Positions 23,580-35,201 of a stretch of DNA of 64,000 nt are shown in pieces. The notes under the pieces are model-generated. The model searched no databases. It saw nothing but the letters and a program-made list of their open reading frames with translations, and had not been told where the DNA came from. The translations under genes and the position numbers were made by a program. The DNA is from Dyella halodurans (lineage in GTDB: Bacteria; Pseudomonadota; Gammaproteobacteria; Xanthomonadales; Rhodanobacteraceae). Each line of letters starts with the position of its first letter. Within the stretch, counting starts at the first letter, position 1. The stretch is taken from positions 107,196-171,195 of the forward strand of contig NZ_JAPDPF010000010.1 of NCBI RefSeq assembly GCF_026283925.1, read 5' to 3'.

Positions 23580-23613
23580 TGCACCATGACGGCGCATTGT
23601 CCATGATGGTGCA
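23580..23613 (+). promoter_or_regulatory. Two adjoining NtrC-like sites ending at the ntrB start
   Basis: Site 1 is TGCACC-N5-GGCGCA (23580-23596); site 2 has half GGTGCA (23608-23613) opposite a weak TTGTCC. Together they make a 9-bp inverted repeat TTGCACCAT...ATGGTGCAA. The ntrB ATG begins at the next base, 23614. Binding there would block initiation, as expected for negative autoregulation by NtrC. Confidence 0.65.
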
Positions 23614-24624
23614 ATGAACGATCCGACCTCGCGTAGTTGGGCCGAGCCGCTGGCGACGGGAGTCGCCTTGGCGGATGCGCAGCTGCGCCTGCTGTGGGTC
23701 AATCCGGCGCTGGCCGAGTTGCTGGCGATTGGGCCGCGCAGCGCGGTGGGGCAGTCGCTGGCTGTGCTGCTGCATCGGCCGGAATGGATGGCGCTGGCTG
23801 AGCGCGCCCTGCTCGAGCCTTCGCCGCTGCAATTGCGTGGCATCGAGGTGCCTTCGATGCGCGGTGACGCGGGGCGCATGGACGTCTCGATGCAGCCGCT
23901 GTCCAGCGGCGAACTGCTGCTCGAAGTGCATGCGCTGGCGCCACCGGCATCGTCGGATGCGCCGCTGTCGGCCACCCTGCGAGGCTTTGCGCATGAAGTG
24001 AAGAACCCCTTGGCGGGCTTGCGCGGCGCTGCGCAATTGTTGCATCGGCGGGTGGACGACGAAGACCTGCGTTCGCTCGCAGGCCTGGTGATCGCCGAGG
24101 CCGACCGGCTGGCCGCCCTGGCGAACCGCTTGTTGCGGCACGGTGCTCCCGCGCAATTGGGGCCCGTGAATATCCATGAGCGACTGGAACGACTGGGCGA
24201 TCTGTTGCTGGCCGAGCCGTCCGCACCCGCGCTGCGGCACGACTACGATCCCAGCCTGCCTGACGTTTATGGCGACGCCGATCGTCTGCTGCAGCTGCTG
24301 CTCAATCTCGTGCGCAACGCCATCGAAGCGGGCGCACAGACCATCGTGTTCCGCACGCGCGCAGAGCCTGCCGTGCGCCTGGGCGAGCGCATGGCGCGCA
24401 TGTCGCTGCGGGTGGACGTGATCGACGACGGCCCGGGCGTGCCCCCGAGCTTGCGCGACACCTTGTTCGAACCCCTGGTATCGGGCCGCGCCGACGGCAG
24501 CGGTCTGGGCCTTGCGCTGGCACGCGAGATCGCGCGCGAGCACGGTGGCGAGCTGCGCTACGTGAGCCGTGTGGGTGAGACGGTGTTTTCCCTGTATCTG
24601 CCGATGGGCCATGCACATGACTGA
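23614..24624 (+). CDS. ntrB: Nitrogen regulation sensor kinase NtrB
   Basis: Cytoplasmic histidine kinase/phosphatase that sets NtrC phosphorylation under PII control. 336 aa: PAS-like N-domain (about 10-105, VALADAQLRLLWVNPALAEL), H-box GFAHEVKNPLAGLRGAAQLL with His127, N-box LLNLVRNAIEAG and G-boxes DDGPGVP and GSGLGLALAREIAREHGG. No TM. It overlaps ntrC by 8 bp, so the two are translationally coupled. There is no clear RBS; the NtrC-like site occupies that space, and the transcript may be short-leadered. Confidence 0.95.
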   Translation: MNDPTSRSWAEPLATGVALADAQLRLLWVNPALAELLAIGPRSAVGQSLAVLLHRPEWMALAERALLEPSPLQLRGIEVPSMRGDAGRMDVSMQPLSSGELLLEVHALAPPASSDAPLSATLRGFAHEVKNPLAGLRGAAQLLHRRVDDEDLRSLAGLVIAEADRLAALANRLLRHGAPAQLGPVNIHERLERLGDLLLAEPSAPALRHDYDPSLPDVYGDADRLLQLLLNLVRNAIEAGAQTIVFRTRAEPAVRLGERMARMSLRVDVIDDGPGVPPSLRDTLFEPLVSGRADGSGLGLALAREIAREHGGELRYVSRVGETVFSLYLPMGHAHD

Positions 24625-26014
24625 GTCCCACCCTGAGATATGGATCGCCGACGACGACCGCGGCGTGCGCTATGTGCTGGCTGAAGCGTTGCGTGATGCA
24701 GGTCTACTCGTGCGCGAATTCAGCAGTGGCGAGGAGGTGCGCGCTGCATTACGCGAAGCGCGTCCAGCGTTGCTGTTGACCGACGTGCGCATGCCCGGCG
24801 AAGGTGGACTGGCCTTGCTCTCCGCGTTGAAGGCGCAGGGCGTGGGGCCGGTGATCGTGATGAGTGCCTACACCGACGTCGCCACCACGGCTGCTGCGTA
24901 TCGTGCCGGCGCGGTGGACTATCTGGCCAAACCTTTCGACCTCGATCAGGCGGTCGCGGCCGTGCAGCGCGCCCTGGCGGATGTCCCGGCGACCGCCGCA
25001 GCACCGGTGGTCGACGTGGTGCCCGCGCATGCGCTGCTTGGCGAGAGTGCGGCGATGCGCGAGGTGTTTCGCTTGATCGGTCGTGTCGCGGCCAGCGATC
25101 TCAACGTGCTGATTACCGGCGAGACCGGCACCGGCAAGGAACTGGTGGCGCGCGCGCTGCACGAGGAAAGTGCGCGCCGCGGCAAGCCCTTCGTGGCGCT
25201 CAACACCGCCGCCATCCCCAGCGAATTGCTGGAAAGCGAGTTGTTTGGCCACGAAGCGGGTGCCTTCACCGGCGCCACGCGACGCCACGCGGGCCGTTTC
25301 GAGCAGGCCGAGGGCGGCACGCTGTTTCTCGATGAGATCGGCGACATGCCGCTGGCCTTGCAGACGCGACTGCTGCGCGTGCTGGCGGGCGGTGAGTTCT
25401 ACCGCGTGGGTGGGCGCGAATTGATGCGCGGCAATGTGCGCATCGTCGCCGCCACGCACCAGGACCTGGATGGTCGCGTCGCCGCCGGCCAGTTTCGACC
25501 CGACCTCAAGCATCGCCTCGACGTGGTGCGCATCGAATTGCCTCCGCTGCGTGAGCGCCGCACCGATATTCCCCTGCTCGCGCAGCACTTCCTCGCCGCG
25601 GCGGCGCAGGAACTGAGGCTGCCACCCAAGCGCTTTTCCAAGGCTGCGCTCAAGGCGATTGCGCAACGGGATTTCCCCGGCAATGTGCGCGAGCTGGAGA
25701 ACCTGTGCCGCCGTCTGGCGGTGATCGCCGCGGGAACGGAAATCCTGCCCGCCGATCTCGGCTCGTCCGCCGCCGTGCCGGCGGCTGGTGGCTGGACCGA
25801 TGCGCTGCGCGAATGGGCGACCCAGGCGATTGCCGAAGGCGAGCTGGACATCCACACGCGCGCCCGCGAAGCGCTCGACCAGACGCTGTTGCAGGCCGCG
25901 CTGGCGGCGCACGATGGCCATCGTCAACACGCGGCTGCTGCGCTTGGCGTAGGCCGCAATACCCTGACCCGCAAACTGGGCGCCTCGCGCAAGCGACGCC
26001 CCACCAAACCCTGA
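24617..26014 (+). CDS. ntrC: Nitrogen response regulator NtrC (sigma-54 activator)
   Basis: Enhancer-binding activator, 465 aa. Receiver domain (about 8-122) with phospho-acceptor Asp56 and Lys105; sigma-54 AAA+ domain (about 140-375) with Walker A GETGTGKE (168-175), GAFTGA loop (215-220), Walker B LFLDEIGDM and the sensor Arg region; C-terminal Fis-type HTH (DGHRQHAAAALGVGRNTLTRKL). ATG 24617. Its likely targets in this window are the glnA enhancer at 5402-5418 and the sites at the ntrB start. Confidence 0.96.
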   Translation: MTESHPEIWIADDDRGVRYVLAEALRDAGLLVREFSSGEEVRAALREARPALLLTDVRMPGEGGLALLSALKAQGVGPVIVMSAYTDVATTAAAYRAGAVDYLAKPFDLDQAVAAVQRALADVPATAAAPVVDVVPAHALLGESAAMREVFRLIGRVAASDLNVLITGETGTGKELVARALHEESARRGKPFVALNTAAIPSELLESELFGHEAGAFTGATRRHAGRFEQAEGGTLFLDEIGDMPLALQTRLLRVLAGGEFYRVGGRELMRGNVRIVAATHQDLDGRVAAGQFRPDLKHRLDVVRIELPPLRERRTDIPLLAQHFLAAAAQELRLPPKRFSKAALKAIAQRDFPGNVRELENLCRRLAVIAAGTEILPADLGSSAAVPAAGGWTDALREWATQAIAEGELDIHTRAREALDQTLLQAALAAHDGHRQHAAAALGVGRNTLTRKLGASRKRRPTKP

Positions 26015-26023
26015 GTGCACTGC

Positions 26024-26485
26024 ATGACCGTCACCATTCGGCCTGCCGAACGAACCGATATTCCCTACCTGGTGCAGTGGAACGCCGCCATGGCCTGGGA
26101 AACCGAGCAAAAGGCGCTTGATCCCGTGGTCCTCGAACGCGGCGTGACCGCCGTGTTCGATGAACCGCGGCGAGGTTTCTACCTGGTTGCCGAGCACGAC
26201 GGCACGCCCTCCGGCTGCCTGCTCGTCACCTATGAATGGAGCGATTGGCGCGCGGGCGATTTCTGGTGGATCCAGAGCGTGTACGTGGCGGCGGCCGCGC
26301 GACGCGCGGGCGTGTTCCGCAGCCTTTATGCAAACGTCGAGCAACGGGCGCGCGAGGCCCGGGCTGTGGGCTTGCGTCTCTACGTGGAAACGGAAAACGC
26401 GCGCGCGCAGCGCACGTATGCAGGGCTCGGCATGGATCGTTGCCATTACTTCATGTACGAAGCGGAATTCCCAGCCGCATCGTGA
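26024..26485 (+). CDS. GNAT-family N-acetyltransferase
   Basis: 153 aa acetyl-CoA-dependent acetyltransferase. IRPAERTDIPYLVQWN start, strand 4 FWWIQSVYVAAAARRAGVFRSLY with the acetyl-CoA pyrophosphate loop (RRAGV replaces the more usual Q/RxxGxG/A), then LRLYVETENARAQRTYAGLGM. ATG 26024 is 9 nt after the ntrC stop, so it may be co-transcribed with ntrBC; whether it has a nitrogen-related task is unknown. Substrate not predictable. Confidence 0.87.
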   Translation: MTVTIRPAERTDIPYLVQWNAAMAWETEQKALDPVVLERGVTAVFDEPRRGFYLVAEHDGTPSGCLLVTYEWSDWRAGDFWWIQSVYVAAAARRAGVFRSLYANVEQRAREARAVGLRLYVETENARAQRTYAGLGMDRCHYFMYEAEFPAAS

Positions 26486-26490
26486 TGACC

Positions 26491-29004
<2,514 letters not shown>

Positions 29005-29092
29005 GCGACAACTGTGGCCCGCTGTGCAGGTGTCAGCCAAGCCAGGTCAGGGGGTGTTTGTGACCTGGCTCGCGTTCCCATGCAGGGCAAGC

Positions 29093-30259
29093 TCAGTGCA
29101 AGCTTTCCACTGGCGCGCCGAGCTGGCCTTCCGTATCAAGCAGGATGCGACCAAGCGCGTGCAGATCCGAGGCGATGCCGTAACGGTCGGACAGGTCCGC
29201 CACCAGCGGACCCAGGGCGCGCGGATGCAACGGATAACCATGGGCCAGCACGCGTGCTCGGCCGCCATCGCCGCGTTGCGCCAGGGTCACCGCGATCACG
29301 CCCAGGCCCGGCGCTTCGTGGGCGTAGAGCGCCGGTGCGTCGTAAACGGTGTCGGCTGCGGCAAACGTCTCAAGCAGATAACCCGCGGTCGGTGCCGCCG
29401 CATCGGTACCTGGCAGCACCAGCGGCAGGCGATGGGCGTCCAGCAGGGCGGCGTACTGGCGCAGCTCGAACACGATGCCGGCAAGCTCATGCCCGCGCTG
29501 GCTGAGTTCGGTGTGCTGGCTGCGCAACCAGTCCGCCGGCGACTGCACCTCGACGCGGCCGTCGACGTAACGCATGCGCAGGCCGCGGGCGCTCAGGGCG
29601 GACTCTTCGCGATACGGCGTCAGCAGGGCAGCTTCCAGCAAGGTCCACAGCGGCGCGAGGTTGACGTGCTCGTATTGCACGCAAGTCAGCGCCAGCAGGT
29701 CATTGCGGCTCAGATAGCGGGCATGCTCCAGCTGCACGCCGAGCGTCCGCATCAGCCAGTCGGCCGTACGCTGGCCGGCCTCGCCGCGGCCGACCAGCTC
29801 GACCTCGAGCTTCTCCGACAGCTCTTCGGCCAGCGACTCGGGGGCCAGCAAGGTGATGGGCAGCAGGCGCATGGGGCCATCGGCAAAGGCCGCCTCGGGT
29901 TCCAGCGGCTGTGCCGGCATGTGGCCTTCATGGGTGCCGAAGGCCACCACGTTCTCCAGGTGACCGCGCGGTACGCGACGGGCCAGCTCGTCCAGCGTGG
30001 CCCAGACCGGGAAGCCCGGGCGCAGCAGCTCCACGGCGTCGAACAGCGCCCCGGCCACGGCGAGGCGGGCCTCGCCGATCCGGGGCACCAGCGCATGCAG
30101 GTCTTCGGCCATCAGCGCGGCCAGTTCGGCCGCCTCATCGCGGCTCAAGCTGCGGCGTGGCGGCGTATCGCCGGGGGTCAGCTCCAGCGCCAGCACGATG
30201 GGCAGGGCGACGAGTGTTTGTGCTTCCACGGCAGGCAAATCCGAACGGCAAAGAACCAA
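29093..30259 (-). CDS. Conserved-looking hypothetical protein, 388 aa
   Basis: Soluble, Leu/Ala/Glu rich, no signal peptide or TM. Segments such as RVPRGHLENVVAFGTHEGHMPAQ (here 23-residue blocks shortened to RGHLENVVAFGTHEG) and LARNDLLALTCVQYEHVN-like text look constrained, and codon use is like its neighbours, but I do not know the family. Start TTG 30259 or GTG 30229; neither has a good RBS. It is divergent from the FadI-like gene, 88 bp apart. Confidence 0.7.
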   Translation of the reverse strand: MVLCRSDLPAVEAQTLVALPIVLALELTPGDTPPRRSLSRDEAAELAALMAEDLHALVPRIGEARLAVAGALFDAVELLRPGFPVWATLDELARRVPRGHLENVVAFGTHEGHMPAQPLEPEAAFADGPMRLLPITLLAPESLAEELSEKLEVELVGRGEAGQRTADWLMRTLGVQLEHARYLSRNDLLALTCVQYEHVNLAPLWTLLEAALLTPYREESALSARGLRMRYVDGRVEVQSPADWLRSQHTELSQRGHELAGIVFELRQYAALLDAHRLPLVLPGTDAAAPTAGYLLETFAAADTVYDAPALYAHEAPGLGVIAVTLAQRGDGGRARVLAHGYPLHPRALGPLVADLSDRYGIASDLHALGRILLDTEGQLGAPVESLH

Positions 30260-30347
30260 ATTCTAGCATTTGCCGGTTTTTGGGCTTCCGTGCTGTGGCA
30301 GGGCGGGTTAGCCTTGATGACTCGGCTTTTTCGGACAAGTTCTGGCC

Positions 30348-31631
30348 ATGGAAAACACGCTCAAGCGCGTCGGTGTGATCGGCGGCGTACGCATCCCGTT
30401 CTGCCGCAATAACACCGCCTACGCCGATGTCGGCAATTTCGGCATGTCGGTCAAGGTGCTTGGGTCGCTGGTAGAACGCTTTGGCCTGCACGGCGTGGAG
30501 CTTGGCGAAGTGGCCATGGGCGCGGTGATCAAGCACTCGTCCGAGTGGAACCTGGCCCGCGAAGCAGTGCTTTCCTCGGGGCTGGCCCCGACCACGCCGG
30601 GCATCACCACGGCGCGTGCCTGCGGCACCTCGCTGGACAACGCCATCATCATTGCCAACAAGATCGCCACGGGGCAGATCGAGGCGGGTATTGCCGGCGG
30701 TTCGGACACCACCAGCGATGTGCCGATCGTGCTCGGCGAACGCCTGCGCAAGCGCCTGCTGGCGGTCAACCGCGGCAAGTCCTGGCAGGACAAGCTGCGC
30801 GCCGCTACCCAGGGTTTCTCGTTCAGGGAATTCAAGCCGGCCTTCCCCGGCGTGGCCGAGCCGCGCACGGGCATGTCGATGGGCGATCACTGCGAGAAGA
30901 TGGCCAAGGAATGGCATATCGCCCGCCAGGCGCAGGACCAGCTGGCGCTGGAAAGCCACCAGAAACTGGCGGCCGCTTACGAGGCGGGTTTCTTCGACGG
31001 CCTGGTGGTGCCGTTCCGCGGACTCAAGCGCGACGGCTTCCTGCGTCCGGATTCCAGCCTGGAAAAACTGGGCTCGCTGAAACCGGCGTTCGACAAGACC
31101 TCGGGTCACGGCACGCTCACGGCGGGCAATTCCACCGGCCTGTCCGATGGCGCGGCGGTGGTGTTGCTGGCCAGCGATGACTGGGCGGCCAAGCGTGGAC
31201 TCTCGATCCAGGCCTATTTCCGCGACGCCGAAGTGGCGGCGGTCGATTTTGTCCACGGTGAGGGCCTGTTGATGGCGCCCACGGTGGCCGTGCCGCGCAT
31301 GCTCGCGCGCCATGGACTGAGCCTGCAGGATTTCGATTACTACGAAATCCACGAAGCATTTGCGGCCCAGGTGCTGTGCACGCTGCGCGCGTGGGAAAGC
31401 GCCGATTACTGCAAACAGCGCCTCGGTCTCGAGCAGCCGCTGGGCTCGATCGATCCGGCCAAGCTCAATGTGCATGGTTCCAGCCTTGCCGCGGGCCATC
31501 CCTTTGCCGCCACCGGCGCGCGCGTGGTCGCCACGCTGGCCAAGTTGCTGGAACAGAAGGGTTCGGGCCGCGGCCTGATTTCCATCTGTACCGCCGGCGG
31601 CATGGGCGTTACCGCCATCCTGGAACGCTGA
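30348..31631 (+). CDS. fadI: Acetyl-CoA C-acyltransferase, FadI-like thiolase
   Basis: Thiolytic cleavage of 3-ketoacyl-CoA (beta-oxidation) or the reverse condensation. 427 aa, near the 436 of E. coli FadI. Nucleophile Cys in TTARACGTSLDNA (about 91), His in DYYEIHEAFAAQ, catalytic His in SSLAAGHPFAATGAR and second Cys in ICTAGGMGV. RIPFCRNNTAYADVG at the start is FadI/trifunctional-type. No FadJ partner is adjacent, so the pairing is unverified. Confidence 0.88.
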   Translation: MENTLKRVGVIGGVRIPFCRNNTAYADVGNFGMSVKVLGSLVERFGLHGVELGEVAMGAVIKHSSEWNLAREAVLSSGLAPTTPGITTARACGTSLDNAIIIANKIATGQIEAGIAGGSDTTSDVPIVLGERLRKRLLAVNRGKSWQDKLRAATQGFSFREFKPAFPGVAEPRTGMSMGDHCEKMAKEWHIARQAQDQLALESHQKLAAAYEAGFFDGLVVPFRGLKRDGFLRPDSSLEKLGSLKPAFDKTSGHGTLTAGNSTGLSDGAAVVLLASDDWAAKRGLSIQAYFRDAEVAAVDFVHGEGLLMAPTVAVPRMLARHGLSLQDFDYYEIHEAFAAQVLCTLRAWESADYCKQRLGLEQPLGSIDPAKLNVHGSSLAAGHPFAATGARVVATLAKLLEQKGSGRGLISICTAGGMGVTAILER

Positions 31632-31656
31632 GCGGACCCGCTCCGACCCCTTTGCC

Positions 31657-32187
31657 GTGTTGAAACTTCGCACTACCGCCAGCCTGAGTCTCCTGGTGCT
31701 GGTCGTCGGGGTGGTCGGCACGGCATGGCTGAGCAGCCTGACCGATCGCTGGCCCGGCCCCAGCGTCCGTCGACCCTCGCATGTCGCCCGCACGCGGGCG
31801 CTGCCGCCGCGGCATGTGCGTCCCACGCACGAGGCCCGGCGTATCGTGGCAGCGGCCAAGCCGCACAAGCCGGCAGCCAAGCCCGTTCACCCGACGCCGT
31901 TGCCGGCCTTGACCCCCATCGACATGCCTGCACCTTCCGCCGCCTGGTTGGGCACGGCAGACGCAGCCAGTGGTCGCGTGGTCCTGCATCTCACGGTCGA
32001 TGGCAGCGGCCGGGTCAAGCGCGCATCGATTGCCGAATCCAGTGGTCGCGCCGCGCTGGATGAGCGCGCCGTGCGCACCGTGCTGGCCTGGCGTTTTGCG
32101 GTGCCGGCTGGCCATCCCGATGGGCTCAACGGCTCCCTGGTGATGCGCTTCGACGACGCGGCGGGCCCGGTCGCGCGACTCCCCTGA
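31657..32187 (+). CDS. TonB C-terminal-domain protein
   Basis: 176 aa. Signal anchor at about 8-27 (SLSLLVLVVGVVGTAWL), then a Pro/Arg/His/Lys-rich periplasmic linker (35-90), then a TonB CTD (about 98-170: GRVVLHLTVDGSGRVKRASIAES, RAVRTVLAWRFAVPA, as the usual beta-alpha-beta). This is an energy-transducer or peptidoglycan-binding class protein. GTG at 31657 or TTG at 31660. No ExbBD are nearby, so a non-canonical role is possible. Directly after the FadI-like gene, 25 bp gap. Confidence 0.78.
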   Translation: MLKLRTTASLSLLVLVVGVVGTAWLSSLTDRWPGPSVRRPSHVARTRALPPRHVRPTHEARRIVAAAKPHKPAAKPVHPTPLPALTPIDMPAPSAAWLGTADAASGRVVLHLTVDGSGRVKRASIAESSGRAALDERAVRTVLAWRFAVPAGHPDGLNGSLVMRFDDAAGPVARLP

Positions 32188-32226
32188 GGTTCGCCGGGCA
32201 AAGTCGGTTGTCTACGACACGCCCAT

Positions 32227-34098
32227 CTACAGCACGCCCATCGCACTCGATCCGAATGCGGTGATCAATCGCGTATAGATCAGCTTGGGCGAGGTCGCGA
32301 CGTCGGGGAAGTCGCCCACCGGCGTATAGCAGCTGAAGAAGGCAGGGTCGCTTGGGCGCATCGGCGTGCAGCCGGCCTTGAGTTCGTAGCTGGTGGCGTA
32401 GCGGTAGGGCCACAGATCGAAGATGGGCAGGCTGGCGGAGATGTCGCCGATCGCCAGGCTCAGGCTGCTTTGCTGGCGACGCGCGACGACCCATGCGTTT
32501 TCCGGTTGGGTGTCGCGCAGGATGCTGTCGCGCAACTCATTGGCAAAGCGCGCGTCGTAGACGATCACGCCGGCTTCGGTGTTGTAGTGGTCCGAGCGCG
32601 GGTCGAAGTTGTGCGAGCCGACCATGGCGAAGTCGTCGTCCACCACGATGGACTTGGCATGCAGGCCGAAGCGTCGCCCTTCGCCGGTCAGCGGTGCCGG
32701 GCGATTTCGCCGGGCCTGGCTATGACTGCCTAGCAGGCCGCGTTCCGTACCGATGCGACGTCGCGCCGCCTGGCCTTGCGCGCCTTGTTCGGCCGGTGGC
32801 GGTGCATCGTCCTCGCTGGCCTCGGCATTGTCTTCGGCCGGACCGGCCGCGCGCGGCTTCATTTCGTAGATCTCGAAACCGTAGTCCTTGAGATAGCGCT
32901 TGCGGTGCTTATAGGAAATGGCATACACGGCAAACGCATCCGTCGAGGCCAGCGAATTGGTCGACACTACGATGCGCGGCGGGGTCTCGCGCTGGTGCAG
33001 TTTCGCGAAGATGTCCTGCGCGCGTTGGCTCAGCACCAGGTAAGGCGTCTGCATCACCACTTCACGCTGGGCGCCGCCAAGCAGCCGCATTACATGCGCC
33101 GTGAACTCGCGTGCGTCGTGTTGCTGTGGCTGTTCGGTCTTGGCGGGAAGATCGCTGAAATAGTCGACGCGGCCAGTGCGCAGGGTCTCGCTGACCAAGG
33201 CGTCGTCCAGCCACTCGCCATCTTCGGCTTCCTCCATCACGCGGGCCACGCGCTGCGGATGCGCGTAATGCGGGGTCGGCCAGGGCTGCGCGCCGTCGCC
33301 ATCGAGAATGCGCCGGTTGACGTCGCGCAAGTGGGTCAGTGGCGTCGAGCGCTTGTGCGTCCAGAACGTTTCGAAGCTCGCTGCCATCGCCCGGGCGGCC
33401 GGACCGCCGACCATCACGTCGCGATCGACGTAGTCGAAATCGGCATCCCAGTCGAAGTAGCGATCCTGGTAGTTGCGCCCGCCAGTGATGCCGATGGCGT
33501 TGTCCACCAGCAACAGCTTGTTGTGCATGCGCTGGTTGAATTTCCGGAAACAACAGACGATGCCGGCGGTGAACTCCGCCACCGAAGTCTGCGCCTCCTG
33601 GAAGGTAGGGTTGTACAGGCGGACTTCGAGGTTCTCGTGTGCACTGGCGAGGCGATCGAGCAGGGCCGGGTCGCCGAAGGAAAACAGCTGGTCGGCCAGG
33701 ATGCGGACCTTCACGCCGCGCCGTGCGGCTTTCAGCAATTCATTGAGCACCAGCTGGCCGGCATCGTCCTGATCCCAGATATAGGTCTGCACGTCGATCG
33801 ACTGCGTCGCCGCGCGGATCAGGTTGAGCCGCGCCACCATCGCCGCCTCGCTGTCGTTGAGCAAGGTGACCACGTGGACCGGTTCCGCGTCGGTGGAACT
33901 GGCCAGCGCAGCGTGCGCGGCGTCGAGCAGCGGGGAATCGATGGCGCAGTGATCGGCGCGGTCGCAGTCCCGCTGGTGCTGCATGTCGGCGGCAACTATG
34001 TCCTCGGCGCGGTGGATGCGCGTAGGCGACACGCTGCATCCCGACAGGATCAGGATCGCGACAAGCAAGGTGGAAAGGGCGATCCCGCGCTGAATCAT
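32227..34098 (-). CDS. Phospholipase D-family lipoprotein (cardiolipin synthase-like)
   Basis: 623 aa. Lipobox LSGC with Cys21, so membrane-anchored in the periplasm. Two HKD motifs: MHNKLLLVDNAIGITGGRN (His192, Lys194, Asp199) and LHAKSIVVDDDFAMVGSHN, the pair forming the PLD active site for phosphatidyl transfer or hydrolysis. A disordered Glu/Ala/Pro insertion with about 50 residues lies between the halves (AEDNAEASEDDAPPPAEQG). Layout is like ClsC/YmdC but longer. Convergent with the TonB-like gene, 39 bp apart. Confidence 0.88.
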   Translation of the reverse strand: MIQRGIALSTLLVAILILSGCSVSPTRIHRAEDIVAADMQHQRDCDRADHCAIDSPLLDAAHAALASSTDAEPVHVVTLLNDSEAAMVARLNLIRAATQSIDVQTYIWDQDDAGQLVLNELLKAARRGVKVRILADQLFSFGDPALLDRLASAHENLEVRLYNPTFQEAQTSVAEFTAGIVCCFRKFNQRMHNKLLLVDNAIGITGGRNYQDRYFDWDADFDYVDRDVMVGGPAARAMAASFETFWTHKRSTPLTHLRDVNRRILDGDGAQPWPTPHYAHPQRVARVMEEAEDGEWLDDALVSETLRTGRVDYFSDLPAKTEQPQQHDAREFTAHVMRLLGGAQREVVMQTPYLVLSQRAQDIFAKLHQRETPPRIVVSTNSLASTDAFAVYAISYKHRKRYLKDYGFEIYEMKPRAAGPAEDNAEASEDDAPPPAEQGAQGQAARRRIGTERGLLGSHSQARRNRPAPLTGEGRRFGLHAKSIVVDDDFAMVGSHNFDPRSDHYNTEAGVIVYDARFANELRDSILRDTQPENAWVVARRQQSSLSLAIGDISASLPIFDLWPYRYATSYELKAGCTPMRPSDPAFFSCYTPVGDFPDVATSPKLIYTRLITAFGSSAMGVL

Positions 34099-34120
34099 GC
34101 CGGGATGATACGGGCTGCTG

Positions 34121-34687
34121 TTATCTCTTGGCGTAATCCAGGCTGATCAGCATGCCCAGGTCCACACGATCCGATACCGCCGTGCGATGCCCATTCATGC
34201 CGAAGTCGCTGCGTTGGATCGTTCCACGCACGGAGATGACGCATTCTTGCGGTGCGCTTAGCGGGCAGGTCGATGGCAGCAGTTCGAAATGCGCCGGGCG
34301 CGTGATCCCACGCAACGTCAACGTGCCGCCCAGCTCGCCACCCTTTTCCAGCATGGCCAGCGAGATCGGGTCCGACACGAAGTGGATCGCAGGATAGTGC
34401 GCCACATCGAAGAATTCCGGCGCCAGCACCCAGCGGCGGAATCGATCCGAACTCATCTGGATGCTGTCGACGGCGATTTGCGCATCGACCACGGCGGTAT
34501 CGTGCAGGCTGCTCAAGGTCACATCGCCGTTGATCTGTTCGAAGCGGCCGGTGACTTGAGTCAGCCACAGCAGGCGCACGCCGAAGGCGGCGTGCGAGCG
34601 GGCAGGATCAATGCGGTAATCAGCGGCAGTTACTGGCGGGGCGGCCAGCAGGACAACGGCAAAAAAAGCGAGCAAGCGCGGAATCAC
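34121..34687 (-). CDS. YceI-family periplasmic protein
   Basis: 188 aa with a Sec signal (1-21, AAPPVTA). Lipocalin-like barrel with DYRIDPARSHAAFGVRLL, AQIAVDSIQMSSDRF, LTLRGITRPAHFEL and RSDFGMN; binds isoprenoid-type lipids in known members. ATG overlaps the sixA stop by 4 bp (ATGA), so the two are coupled. Confidence 0.92.
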   Translation of the reverse strand: MIPRLLAFFAVVLLAAPPVTAADYRIDPARSHAAFGVRLLWLTQVTGRFEQINGDVTLSSLHDTAVVDAQIAVDSIQMSSDRFRRWVLAPEFFDVAHYPAIHFVSDPISLAMLEKGGELGGTLTLRGITRPAHFELLPSTCPLSAPQECVISVRGTIQRSDFGMNGHRTAVSDRVDLGMLISLDYAKR

Positions 34688-35157
34688 GGCGACCAGAAAG
34701 CATCCAGTCGAGCGTTACCTGGTTCCAGTGCGCCGCTGAGGTGCAGCACGGCCAGGCCCGCGGGTGGCATGCCGCGGAATTCGTCCGACCGACCCTCGAC
34801 CAGCAGGGCGACCAGGCGTTCGATGCCAGGGTTGTGGCCGATCAACATGACGGTGCTGGCATCGCCGTGTTGGTCGAGCAGGGCAAGCAGCTCGCCGGGC
34901 GTGGCGTCGTAGATGTCGTCAGTGAACTGGGGTTCCGGTGCATGCTTCATCGCGGCCAGGGCCAGCGTGGCCGTGTCGCGGGTGCGTTCGGACGGTGAGC
35001 AAAGCACCCGGTCCGGCTTCACGCCGTGGGAGGCCAGCCATTTGCCGGCAGCCCGCGCTTCCTGCTCGCCGCGCCCGCTGAGGCGCCGGCTTTGATCGTC
35101 CCCGCCGTTTTGGGCAGGCTGGGCTTCGGCGTGGCGCAACAGGATCAGTTCGTGCAT
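34684..35157 (-). CDS. sixA: SixA-type phosphohistidine phosphatase
   Basis: 157 aa histidine phosphatase. LILLRHAEAQP carries the catalytic RHA/G motif (His9), and LIGHNPGIERLV the second His. E. coli SixA (161 aa) removes phosphate from phosphotransferase-system proteins. ATG 35157 gives the family N-terminus; a longer frame is rejected. Upstream of yceI with a 4-bp overlap. Confidence 0.93.
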   Translation of the reverse strand: MHELILLRHAEAQPAQNGGDDQSRRLSGRGEQEARAAGKWLASHGVKPDRVLCSPSERTRDTATLALAAMKHAPEPQFTDDIYDATPGELLALLDQHGDASTVMLIGHNPGIERLVALLVEGRSDEFRGMPPAGLAVLHLSGALEPGNARLDAFWSP

Positions 35158-35201
35158 GGCTTTGACTCCAAGATCGTACGGCAGTGGCGCGGGGCTGCCA
35201 T

